Under the pieces are notes generated by a model. It searched no databases and had not been told where the DNA came from. It was given only the letters and a program-made list of their open reading frames with translations. 64,000 nt of DNA, taken from positions 1 through 64,000 of the forward strand of contig JAHHHQ010000036.1 in assembly GCA_019359285.1 (NCBI GenBank), written 5' to 3'. This stretch comes from Nodosilinea sp. WJT8-NPBG4 (lineage in GTDB: Bacteria; Cyanobacteriota; Cyanobacteriia; Phormidesmidales; Phormidesmidaceae). The translations under genes were made by a program, and so were the position numbers. This document shows, in pieces, positions 33,387 to 41,922 of this stretch (position 1 is the stretch's first letter; each line of letters begins with the position of its first letter).

Positions 33387-34619
33387 CTAGCTCTCCCTCA
33401 GGGCATAACGATCGCGAGCAGCCAGCCAGGGCCAAAAATCGTTGCCGGCTAGAGGGCGAGCGATGTGGTAGCCCTGGGCTAGGTCACAGCCAATGGTGGT
33501 CAAATAGTCGAGGGTTTCGGAGTCTTCAACCCCCTCAGCGGTGCAGCGTAGCCCCAGACTGTGGCCCAAGTCAACAATAAATTTCACCACTGTGCGCGAC
33601 TCGGGGGACGTCATCGCCGTCATCACAAACGACTTGTCAACCTTAATCTCCGAGAAGGGCAGCCGCACCAGCTGTAACATCGACGAAAACCCAGTGCCAA
33701 AGTCGTCGATCGACAGGTGAAAGCCAATCATGCGCAGCCGGGTGAGCAGATCGAGGGAGGCTACCGGGTCATCCATAGCGCTAGTTTCGGTGAGCTCAAA
33801 AATCAGGCGAGCAGGGTCGACGCCCTGGGCACCGCAGCGCTCCTGCACGCGCTCAAACAGCGCCCCGTTGCCCAGGGTGCGGGCCGAAATATTCACCGAT
33901 AGCATCAGCTGATTGCATATCGCTGGAGACAGCGGTGTTGCCCCCGCCGTGCAGAGCGGCCCAAACCAGGCCAGAGCCTGCTCAATCACCTGAGCGGTGA
34001 GGGGGTCAATCAAATCGCAGCTCTCCGCCAGGGGAATAAACTGTCCCGGCAGCAGCAGACCGTAGGCGGGGTGGGCCCACCGCACCAGAGCCTCAACCCC
34101 AGCCAGTTCGCCCGTGGTACAGAGCACCTTGGGCTGGTAGGCCAGCACAAACTCACGGCGCTCAAGGGCCTGGTGCAGGTCGGCTGGGGTCAGCTCCGGT
34201 GGCTGGAGGGGGACGCCGACAACCGGAGGCAGCAGGAGCGGGCTGGTGACTTGGCCTAGCAGCATTTCCCGCAGCTGGGCAGGCGAAAAGGGCTTGGCCA
34301 GCACCCCGGCAATGTCGAGGCCGTGCTCGACTGCCGATCGCCCGGCAGCATCGAGCACTCGACTGCCAACGCCGCTGGTGATGATGATTTTGGCCCGGCA
34401 GGACAGCTTGGCCAGCCGCGCCATGACCTGCACCCCATCCATGGTGGGCATCACCAGGTCGAGGGCAATGTGGGTGGGCCGCCACTCGTGGAGCAGGGTA
34501 AAGAACCGAGCCGGGTCGGGGGTGAATCGCACCTCCAGTCCAGCAAATTCAGCGATCCGCTGAATGGTTTCCCCGGTCATGGGGTCGTCATCTAAAATCA
34601 ACAGTCGGCGATCGCCCAT
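33387..34619 (-). CDS. Response regulator with REC and EAL domains (cyclic di-GMP phosphodiesterase)
   Basis: The 410-residue protein has a receiver domain (1-125) with the acidic pocket ILDDD and phosphoacceptor D54 in IALDLVMPTMDG, and an EAL domain (150-400). The EAL site is complete: EALVRW, NISAR, FELTET, IDDFGTGFSS, IKVDKSF, CTAEGVED and AQGYHIARPL supply all metal and base residues. It should hydrolyse cyclic di-GMP to pGpG under control of phosphorylation, probably by a neighbouring hybrid kinase. It lies 182 bases upstream of the giant cyclase in transcription order, so both arms of cyclic di-GMP turnover are encoded together. Confidence 0.92.
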   Translation of the reverse strand: MGDRRLLILDDDPMTGETIQRIAEFAGLEVRFTPDPARFFTLLHEWRPTHIALDLVMPTMDGVQVMARLAKLSCRAKIIITSGVGSRVLDAAGRSAVEHGLDIAGVLAKPFSPAQLREMLLGQVTSPLLLPPVVGVPLQPPELTPADLHQALERREFVLAYQPKVLCTTGELAGVEALVRWAHPAYGLLLPGQFIPLAESCDLIDPLTAQVIEQALAWFGPLCTAGATPLSPAICNQLMLSVNISARTLGNGALFERVQERCGAQGVDPARLIFELTETSAMDDPVASLDLLTRLRMIGFHLSIDDFGTGFSSMLQLVRLPFSEIKVDKSFVMTAMTSPESRTVVKFIVDLGHSLGLRCTAEGVEDSETLDYLTTIGCDLAQGYHIARPLAGNDFWPWLAARDRYALRES

Positions 34620-34680
34620 GCTTTACCAGTTGCCCCCCTCAAACCGTCCTTGTGCTGCCATGGCCCCAGCCAATCCCCTC

Positions 34681-34824
34681 TCAGCCTGCCCACCCACCCA
34701 GCACATCGCAAACTTTTTGGACTAAATCGGCCCGCCGGCAGGGCTTACTCAGCACCTTGACTCCAGGGCGAGCCGCTCTGAGTGGACAATAACCTGTGCT
34801 GAATGATTTCCAGGACCGCTGCTG
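34681..34824 (-). pseudogene. Relic of a receiver-domain C-terminus from a lost hybrid kinase
   Basis: Read on the minus strand, the frame ending at TGA 34681-34683 encodes STGYCPLRAARPGVKVLSKP followed by CRRADLVQKVCDVLGGW. This aligns with the receiver ends of the two kinases next door (TSGYSENAI...LLSKPYGRTELSRKIREAL and TSGYTENAL...LLAKPYQRAELAYHVRQAL). Upstream the frame is closed by a stop, and no kinase domains remain. It is best read as what is left after deletion of a third paralogous kinase. Confidence 0.7.
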
Positions 34825-34965
34825 CTAGCTATCGTCATCCGATCCTCCAGCTGCTCTAGCTGATTTTGCCCGTAGCTGCCTTTGACTAGGAAAGACCGTT
34901 CTTGACCAATCGCAAAGACTGCCATCGCTACGCTTGATGTCTGGGTGAATATAGCCTAACCGGCG

Positions 34966-35011
34966 TGCCCAGCAGTCCAAAGTGATCGCGATCGCTTTGG
35001 ACTGCTGGGCA
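34966..35011. repeat. 46-bp near-perfect palindrome
   Basis: TGCCCAGCAGTCCAAAG (34966-34982) is exactly complementary to 34995-35011. The centre GATCGCGATC is itself palindromic, so the whole element is symmetric except one T/G mismatch pair. It lies between the kinase relic and the following kinase gene, in a gap otherwise without genes. Confidence 0.75.
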
Positions 35012-35187
35012 AACTTACGTACCATGCTAAGCCTTTACTCAGTACCCTGGCCCATATCTTCCGTTGTAGATAGGGGCTCACAAGGCAGGATAGATGCTTT
35101 TGGCCGATGCCCACACCCAGTAGAGACGGCAATCAGTCCGGATAGAGCCGCCGCTGCTCAACCAGGGAAGAAGGGTTGGGAATCAGG

Positions 35188-37851
35188 TCATGGGCGGCGG
35201 GGAGCAGTCAGCGCCTCTCGAATCTTTCGCGAGAGTTCGGTGCGGCCGTAGGGCTTGCTGAGCAGCTGTATGCCCGCATCCAACCGGCCTTGATGGACAA
35301 TCGCATTTTCGCTATAGCCCGAGGTGTAGAGCACCCGTAGCTCCGGTCTGATCTGTTGGGCCAAGTCAGCTAGTTCGCGCCCACTCATACCGTCGGGCAT
35401 CACCACGTCGGTAAACAGCAGGTCAATGTTGTCTTGCTGGTAGAGCATGGCCAGAGCCGCCGGACCGCTAGTGGCCACCAGCACCCGGTAGCCCAGGTCA
35501 ACCAGCTGATCGTGGGCGTAGCTGCGCACTAGCTCGTTGTCTTCCACCAGCAAAATCAGCTCTGAGTGGCCGGCTACCGCTCCCTCTGGGGCAGGCAGGG
35601 GAGGCTGAATATCGCCCCAAAATCGGGGTAGATACATTCTGATGGTGGTGCCGTGGCCCGGCTCGGAGTAGATTTTGATGTGGCCCCCCGACTGCTTAAT
35701 GAAGCCGTAGACCATGCTCAGTCCCAGGCCAGTGCCCTTGCCCTGTTCTTTGGTGGTAAAGAAGGGCTCAAACACCCGTTCTAGATGCTCGGGCTCAATG
35801 CCCATACCCGTATCCGACACCGACACCATGACGTAATGCCCCGGCATCACCTCCACATGCTGGCTGGCGTAGTCTTGACTGAGGTATGTGTTGGCGGTTT
35901 CAAGGGTGAGCTGGCCCCCTCGAACCATCGCATCGCGAGCGTTGAGGCAGAGGTTGAGCAAGGCGTTTTCCAGCTGGGCCGGGTCGACCAGGGCAGGCCA
36001 CAGATCGGCATTCCCCACGGTGGCGATGTCGATGTGCTCGCCCAGGGTGCGTCGCAGCAGCCCATCCATGCCGGCCATCAGCTGATTGACATCCACCGCT
36101 TCGGGGTCGAGGGCCTGGCGACGGGCAAAGGACAATAGCCGTTGGGTGAGTTCGGCTCCCCGCTGGGCGGCGCTGCCAATCATCTTTGCCAGGGGGTGCA
36201 GGTGAGGGTCAGCTTCAAGCATTTCGCTCAGTAGCTCGGCGTTGCCCAAGATGACGGTGAGCAGATTGTTGAAGTCGTGGGCAATGCCACCGGTCAGCTG
36301 CCCTACAGATTCTAGCCGCTGCGACTGGTGCAGACGTTCTTCAAGGGCTATGCGATCGGTCACATCTTGAAAATACACTGCCAGACCCTCGATGGAGGGA
36401 TAGGCCCGTACCTCAAGCCAGCAGCTGAGGGGCGGATAAAATTCTCGAAATTCGACCGATCGCCCCTCGGCCAAAGCAATTTTGTATTGCTGCTCAAAGA
36501 CGCTCCCTATCGCCTCGGGAAACTCATCCCACACACATTTGCCCAGCAGATCGACTCGCTGACGCAGCAGCACTTGCTCTGCCTGACGGTTGACAAAGGT
36601 AAAGCGCCACTGGCGATCGAGGGTAAAAAAGCAATCGGTAATGCTCTCTAAAGTGGTGTTGAGGCGATCGGCGATCTGGCGGGCCTCCTGTTCGAGCTGC
36701 TTTTGGTCGTGGATTTCGATCGCGGTGCCGTACCACTTAACAACTTGCTCGGCTTCGTCACGGATGGGCACTGCCTGCACCAGATGCCAACGATAGTCGC
36801 CGTCGTAGCGCCGTGTCCGAAGCTCAACCTGGTAGGGGCTAGCAGACTGCACCGCCGCCGTCCACGTGGCCAAGCAGGGGTCAACGTCGTCAGGGTGCAG
36901 CAGGGTCATCCAGATCTGACTCGGGGGCGTATCAGGGTCATAGATGCCGGTGTAGACCCGCAGAGCATGGCTGGCGTAGTCGACGGTGCCGTCGGGTTCG
37001 GCGGTCCAGACAATTAAGGGCATGGCGTCGGCCAGCTGGCGAAACCGCTGCTCACTGCGCTCTAAGGACGCTTCGGCCAGCTTTTGCGAGGTGATGTCTT
37101 GAAAGGCCCCCTGCACGGCTACGATGGCGCCCTGCTCGTTGTGCACGGGCTGGCCAATAACGCGCACCCACACCCGGCGCTGATGGGCCGTAATAATTTG
37201 CAGCTCTTCGTCAAAGGGGAGGCCGATTTCGACGCAGGCGGCAAAGACGCCGGTAATGCGATCGCGGTACTCGGGGGCGTAAAACTCAATTCCCTGGGTC
37301 ACGGTGGGGGCAAAGCCGGGCTCGACCTCGTGGATGCGGCATACCTCTTCCGACCAGATGCAGGTGGCGTCAGGTAAATGCACTAGCCAGCCCCCCAGAT
37401 GGCCGATTTCGCTAGCGATTTGCAGCAGCGTTTGCTGCGACCTTAGGGTGTCGTAGGTCTCGCTGAGCAACCGCTGGGTCTCTTTCACCCGGTGAACGTA
37501 CTGCAAAATCACCAGGGTGAGCCCGCCGGTGGTGGCGGTTGCCAGGGCTGCCACCACTCGATTGGCGATCGCGTAGGCCAGGGCCGCCCCTGTCAGATCC
37601 GAAGGCGACACAAAAAAGCCCGCCGCCGTTAGCCCCACACCGACCACAGTCGCCCCCCCAACCCACCGGCTATTGCGAGACAGCCCCGCCACCCCCACCA
37701 GCGGCGGATACAGCATGCCGTGGGCAAACCCCAGGGGGGTGACTGTATCGGCCAGAAACACCCCCACGAAACCAGCGAGGATCACCCCCCGAGCCCAGCG
37801 GGGCGAGGGGCGAGGTACCCGAAACGTCAGAGCTGGGCCGCGAGAAAACAT
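35188..37851 (-). CDS. Membrane-bound hybrid histidine kinase with PAS domains and receiver
   Basis: The 887-residue protein has three or four N-terminal membrane helices (about 18-115: GVILAGFVGVFLADTV, MLYPPLVGVAGL, GLTLVILQYV), three PAS domains (about 130-250, 265-385, 395-510), a histidine kinase core and a receiver. The phosphorylated His lies in GGIAHDFNNLLTVI; N, G1 and G2 boxes are LNLCLNARDAM, VSDTGMGIEPEH and GKGTGLGLSMVYGF. The receiver (about 770-885) keeps D in LLFTDVVMPDGMSG. The AHDFNN type of kinase is common in chemotaxis-independent light or redox systems. It is highly similar in layout to the next gene upstream, with which it shares strand and an 8-base gap, so the two probably form an operon. 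Confidence 0.92.
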   Translation of the reverse strand: MFSRGPALTFRVPRPSPRWARGVILAGFVGVFLADTVTPLGFAHGMLYPPLVGVAGLSRNSRWVGGATVVGVGLTAAGFFVSPSDLTGAALAYAIANRVVAALATATTGGLTLVILQYVHRVKETQRLLSETYDTLRSQQTLLQIASEIGHLGGWLVHLPDATCIWSEEVCRIHEVEPGFAPTVTQGIEFYAPEYRDRITGVFAACVEIGLPFDEELQIITAHQRRVWVRVIGQPVHNEQGAIVAVQGAFQDITSQKLAEASLERSEQRFRQLADAMPLIVWTAEPDGTVDYASHALRVYTGIYDPDTPPSQIWMTLLHPDDVDPCLATWTAAVQSASPYQVELRTRRYDGDYRWHLVQAVPIRDEAEQVVKWYGTAIEIHDQKQLEQEARQIADRLNTTLESITDCFFTLDRQWRFTFVNRQAEQVLLRQRVDLLGKCVWDEFPEAIGSVFEQQYKIALAEGRSVEFREFYPPLSCWLEVRAYPSIEGLAVYFQDVTDRIALEERLHQSQRLESVGQLTGGIAHDFNNLLTVILGNAELLSEMLEADPHLHPLAKMIGSAAQRGAELTQRLLSFARRQALDPEAVDVNQLMAGMDGLLRRTLGEHIDIATVGNADLWPALVDPAQLENALLNLCLNARDAMVRGGQLTLETANTYLSQDYASQHVEVMPGHYVMVSVSDTGMGIEPEHLERVFEPFFTTKEQGKGTGLGLSMVYGFIKQSGGHIKIYSEPGHGTTIRMYLPRFWGDIQPPLPAPEGAVAGHSELILLVEDNELVRSYAHDQLVDLGYRVLVATSGPAALAMLYQQDNIDLLFTDVVMPDGMSGRELADLAQQIRPELRVLYTSGYSENAIVHQGRLDAGIQLLSKPYGRTELSRKIREALTAPRRP

Positions 37852-37859
37852 TCCCTGAG

Positions 37860-40280
37860 CTAACCTTTGGCGAGGGCTTGACGAACATGGTAGGCCAACT
37901 CAGCCCGCTGGTAGGGCTTAGCTAGCAGGAGTATTCCAAACTCCTGAGCCCCCTGGTTCACCAAGGCATTTTCGGTATAGCCAGAGGTGTAGAGGACCCG
38001 CAGCTGCGGCCGCAGCCGGTAGGCCGCGGCTACTAGATCACGGCCAGTCATGCCGCCGGGCATGATCACATCAGTAAACAGCAGATCGATTTCAGGCCAT
38101 TGATGCAGCAGCTCTAGGGCAGCTGGGCCATTTTCAGCCACCAACACCCGATACCCCAAACTTTCGAGCTGCTGTTGGGCGTAGTCGCGCACCAGAGCGT
38201 TGTCTTCAACCAGCAAAATTAGCTCTGAGCCACCAGAATAGGCGTCCACCCATAGAGGAGACTCTGGGCTGTGACGGCCCTCTAAAGCTGGCCTAGAGCC
38301 ATCGTGGCAGCGGGGCAGGTATAGCCGCACGGTAGTGCCCACCCCCAGCTCAGAGTCAATGGTGACGTAGCCGTTGGACTGGCGGACAAAGCCATAGACC
38401 ATGCTCAGTCCTAACCCGGTGCCTTTGCCCTTGGCCTTGGTGGTAAAAAATGGCTCAAAAACCTGGCTCAGCAGCTCTGGCCCCATGCCCACCCCATGGT
38501 CGGACACGGCAATTACAACATAGTCGCCTGGAGAGAAGTCGCCCTGGGATTTATCGCTGGGCGAGATGGTGCAGGTTTGGGCAGTTGTGAGGGTGAGGCA
38601 GCCCACGCCACCCATCGCATCGCGGGCGTTGAGGCAGAGGTTGAGCAGGGCGTTCTCCAGCTGGCTGGCGTCGACTAGAGCGAACCCTAGGTAAGCGTCG
38701 TAGTGACAGCGCACCTCCACCTGTTCTCCCAAGGTGCGGTGCAGCATTGCATCCATGCGGTCAATTAGCTGGTTGACATCAACGGGCTTGGGATCGAGGG
38801 TTTGGCGGCGGGCAAAGACCAGCAGACGCTGGGTGAGATCGGCCCCTCGCTGGGCCGCCCCGCTGATCATAGCGGCCAGCGATCGCAGCTGAGGCTGGGT
38901 GTCGAGCAGTTCGACCAGCAGCTCAGCGTTGCCCAAAATCACCGTCAGCAAATTGTTAAAGTCATGGGCAACCCCGCCCGTCAACTGGCCAATGGCCTCC
39001 ATTTTTTGACTTTGCAGCAGCTGCGCCTCCAGGTTCTTTTGCTCAGTTAGGTTAAGCATGCCGCCAATCATTCGAATGGCCTGCCCCTGATCATTGCGAA
39101 TCACATAGCCGCGATCCATGATGTAGGCATAGCGGCCATCGCGGCAGCGAAAGCGATACTCATCCGTCCATCTGGTGGCGTCTCCCTCCAAGGCCGTCTG
39201 TATTGAGGCCAGCAGCCGCTGGCGATCGTCGGGATGCAGGCGACTACGCCACCAGTCGTAAGAGGCCTCAATATCCTCGTCGCCATAGCCAATCAGAGTT
39301 TTGTACCCTTCGCCCCGCCAAGTGACATCGGCGATTAGGTCCCAGTCCCAAATGGCGTCGTTGGTGGCCTCCAAAATCAGCCGAAACCGTTCTTCGCTGG
39401 CTCGTAGGGTGGCCTCAGCCGTCTTTTGGGCGGTCACGTCGATGACCGTGCCCAGCTGCCGACAGGGTTGTCCTTCGCCATCGACTTCGATGTTGCCCCG
39501 ATCCGACAGCCAGCGAATCTCGCCATCGGGGCGACGAATGCGGTAATTGACCTCTAAAATTTCGCTCAGCGTGCTGACTTCGACATGGTTGCGCAGCAGT
39601 TGGGGTCTATCTTCGGGCAGCACCCGCTCGATGAACCGCTCAAAGCTCTCAATAGGATCCTCGGGGCGCAGGCCAAACAGGCGATAGGTGCCCGCTGACC
39701 AGACTAGGTGCTTGGTATTCAAGTCGAGGGCCCAGCTGCCCATGTTGCCAATGCATTCGGCGCTGGTGAGCAAGGTGGCCTGCTGACGAATGCGGGTGGT
39801 CAAGCGCGCCTCGTTCTGGCGGCGTTCAGCGTCGAGCTGTACCCGTTCGCCAATGTCGCCCGCTGCCTCTGTCTTCGACCCCGATCGCGGCCTACGGCGG
39901 CGTGCCAGAGCACAGTCCAGGGCTCGACCAATCTCGGCGGCAGTTTGCCCCCAAACCAGGTAGTCTTCGGCCCCAGACCAGACGGACTCTAATCCCAAAT
40001 CAGCCTGGTCTGGTTCAACCAGCACAATCACCGGCACGTCAGGCGCTTTAGCCTGAAGCGCCTCTAGCTGAGCCAGCCCCGCCGTTGCAGAGCCAGCCAA
40101 ATCTAGCAAAATGCCGTCAACTCGATGGCCAGCAGCGAGGTAAGCCAGGGCGGCATCCACCTCGTCTATGGCAACTATCGCCAGTTTAAATATCGCCAGT
40201 TCAGACACAGCGCGATCGCGCCCTAATGCCGATGAATTCTCCCCTACCCAGAGAATCTGATTGGTCAGCTGCCCGGTCAT
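37860..40280 (-). CDS. Soluble hybrid histidine kinase with degenerate N-terminal receiver-like domain
   Basis: The 806-residue protein starts with a receiver-like region (about 8-125; ILLDLAGS in place of a full LLDxxMP motif), then two or three PAS domains (about 150-420) such as NMGSWALDLNTKHLVWSAG, a kinase core with His in GGVAHDFNNLLTVI, an ATPase domain (GKGTGLGLSMVYGFVRQSN) and a C-terminal receiver with D in LLFTDVIMPGGMTG. No membrane segment is seen. I place the start at 40280 because AAGAGG lies at proper spacing; a Met seven codons upstream is less likely. It is transcribed first in a pair with the membrane kinase (8 bases apart) and is its paralogue. Confidence 0.9.
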   Translation of the reverse strand: MTGQLTNQILWVGENSSALGRDRAVSELAIFKLAIVAIDEVDAALAYLAAGHRVDGILLDLAGSATAGLAQLEALQAKAPDVPVIVLVEPDQADLGLESVWSGAEDYLVWGQTAAEIGRALDCALARRRRPRSGSKTEAAGDIGERVQLDAERRQNEARLTTRIRQQATLLTSAECIGNMGSWALDLNTKHLVWSAGTYRLFGLRPEDPIESFERFIERVLPEDRPQLLRNHVEVSTLSEILEVNYRIRRPDGEIRWLSDRGNIEVDGEGQPCRQLGTVIDVTAQKTAEATLRASEERFRLILEATNDAIWDWDLIADVTWRGEGYKTLIGYGDEDIEASYDWWRSRLHPDDRQRLLASIQTALEGDATRWTDEYRFRCRDGRYAYIMDRGYVIRNDQGQAIRMIGGMLNLTEQKNLEAQLLQSQKMEAIGQLTGGVAHDFNNLLTVILGNAELLVELLDTQPQLRSLAAMISGAAQRGADLTQRLLVFARRQTLDPKPVDVNQLIDRMDAMLHRTLGEQVEVRCHYDAYLGFALVDASQLENALLNLCLNARDAMGGVGCLTLTTAQTCTISPSDKSQGDFSPGDYVVIAVSDHGVGMGPELLSQVFEPFFTTKAKGKGTGLGLSMVYGFVRQSNGYVTIDSELGVGTTVRLYLPRCHDGSRPALEGRHSPESPLWVDAYSGGSELILLVEDNALVRDYAQQQLESLGYRVLVAENGPAALELLHQWPEIDLLFTDVIMPGGMTGRDLVAAAYRLRPQLRVLYTSGYTENALVNQGAQEFGILLLAKPYQRAELAYHVRQALAKG

Positions 40281-40669
40281 AGGATACCTCTTAGGATCCA
40301 TGGATGTGGCCCCATTGCTGTGGGCTACTCCCTATAGCGATCGGTCAACACGTTGTTTTTATCTATGGTAAGCATCGAATCATCCCTAAAACCATCTATG
40401 GCAATAATCATCGTCGAGCCTTAGGCTGCGATCGCAGCAAATGCTTTGCCGTTGGTGAACTTAGGCCTAACCTAGCAGCTACCGTTCTATGGCGGGTCAA
40501 GTTTAAGTTAGGACAGCTCAAAGCATCAAAATTCAAGCCTGCTGGACATTTTTTCCATTTTTCGGTCTTCTATTTTTCGTTCTTTTGCTCTGTCTGGGTA
40601 CCGCCTTCTGGGATGGTGGCATGAACAGGTTATTCTGAGCATGATTTTGCATTCAAAGGGCAGTTCCCT
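40281..40669. other. Divergent intergenic region between the kinase pair and wecB
   Basis: About 390 bases without a gene. A T-rich tract (40550-40590) is the main compositional feature. AAAGGG about ten bases before 40670 is the wecB ribosome binding site. No known regulatory element recognised. Confidence 0.45.
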
Positions 40670-41818
40670 ATGGCTCCACCGTTTAAAGTCTGCATTGTGT
40701 TGGGCACTCGCCCCGAGGCGATTAAACTTGCGCCGGTGATTCAGTGTTTTCGTCAGTGCCCCGACTTTGACACCCAGGTGCTGCTCACCGGCCAGCATCG
40801 GGAGATGGTGGATCAGGTCATGGCGCTGTTTAACCTGAGCGCCGACCAAGATTTGGCGATTATGCAGCCCCGCCAAACTCTAACCGACATTACCTGTCTC
40901 AGCCTTCAGGGGCTAGAGGCCCTGTTTCAAGAGCGTCGCCCCGATATTGTGCTGGTGCAGGGCGACACCACGACGGCCTTTGCCGCTGCCCTGGCAGCCT
41001 TTTATCAAAAGATTCCGGTGGGCCATGTCGAGGCCGGTCTGCGCACCGACAACATCTATAACCCCTTCCCTGAGGAGGCCAACCGACGGCTGATCTCCCA
41101 AATTACCCAGCTGCACTTTGCGCCCACGGCTCTGTCAGTGCAGCACCTAGAGCGATCGGGGGTGACCGGCAATCTGCACCAAACCGGCAATACCGTCATC
41201 GACGCTCTGCTCTCGGTGGCCGATCGCCATCCCGACTGCGAGGTGCCGGGGCTAGACTGGAACAGCCACCGAGTGATTTTGTCGACGGTGCATCGGCGCG
41301 AAAACTGGGGCGTACCCCTAGGGGCGATCGCCCAGGGCTTTCTCAAGGTGCTCGAACAGTTCCCCGATACTGCCCTGCTGCTGCCCTTACACCGCAACCC
41401 GACGGTGCGAGAACCCCTCCAGGCTGCCCTTGGCGATCATCCCCGAGCCTTTTTGACAGAGCCCCTCGACTACACCCAACTGGTGGGTGCGATTCAGCGA
41501 TGCTACCTGGTGATGACTGACTCGGGCGGCTTACAGGAGGAAGCCCCCAGCCTGGGTAAACCGGTGCTGGTGCTGCGGGATAACACCGAACGCCCCGAAG
41601 CCGTGATGGCAGGCACCGCTAAGCTCATCGGCACCGATGCCGACCGCATGCTGGCAGAGGCCGAGACGCTACTGCTGCACCCCGAGGCCTACCAGACCAT
41701 GGCCGAGGCGATCAACCCCTTTGGCGACGGTCAGGCATCCCAGCGAATTCTCGAGATTACGCGGGCCTACCTGCAACAGACTACAGAAGCGACAGTTCGG
41801 CAGCCTCTGGCGTGCTAG
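40670..41818 (+). CDS. wecB: UDP-N-acetylglucosamine 2-epimerase (non-hydrolysing)
   Basis: The 382-residue enzyme converts UDP-GlcNAc to UDP-ManNAc, used for surface polysaccharides. Family motifs are all present: VLGTRPEAIKLAPVI near the start, TGQHREMVDQV, VQGDTTTAFAAALAAF, GHVEAGLRTDNIYNPFPEEANR, the HRREN-type loop STVHRRENWG, LPLHRNPTVRE and SGGLQEEAPSLGKPVLVLRD. Length is normal. It is cytoplasmic. No other polysaccharide gene lies in this window, so the product's destination (extracellular polysaccharide, cell-wall polymer) is open. It converges on cobN. Confidence 0.95.
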   Translation: MAPPFKVCIVLGTRPEAIKLAPVIQCFRQCPDFDTQVLLTGQHREMVDQVMALFNLSADQDLAIMQPRQTLTDITCLSLQGLEALFQERRPDIVLVQGDTTTAFAAALAAFYQKIPVGHVEAGLRTDNIYNPFPEEANRRLISQITQLHFAPTALSVQHLERSGVTGNLHQTGNTVIDALLSVADRHPDCEVPGLDWNSHRVILSTVHRRENWGVPLGAIAQGFLKVLEQFPDTALLLPLHRNPTVREPLQAALGDHPRAFLTEPLDYTQLVGAIQRCYLVMTDSGGLQEEAPSLGKPVLVLRDNTERPEAVMAGTAKLIGTDADRMLAEAETLLLHPEAYQTMAEAINPFGDGQASQRILEITRAYLQQTTEATVRQPLAC

Positions 41819-41922
41819 CTATTGCTCCCTTTTCTGGGGGGTTGGGGGCGATCGCTTGAGAGCGTCTTTGCGGAATTGCTATGAAGGTGCCGTCCGACGC
41901 TGCTGGGACATCGCTCCCAGGG

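Noticed and set aside
34825..35025. 66-codon minus-strand frame between kinase relic and palindrome
   Set aside because: It runs through the palindrome and has no family resemblance.
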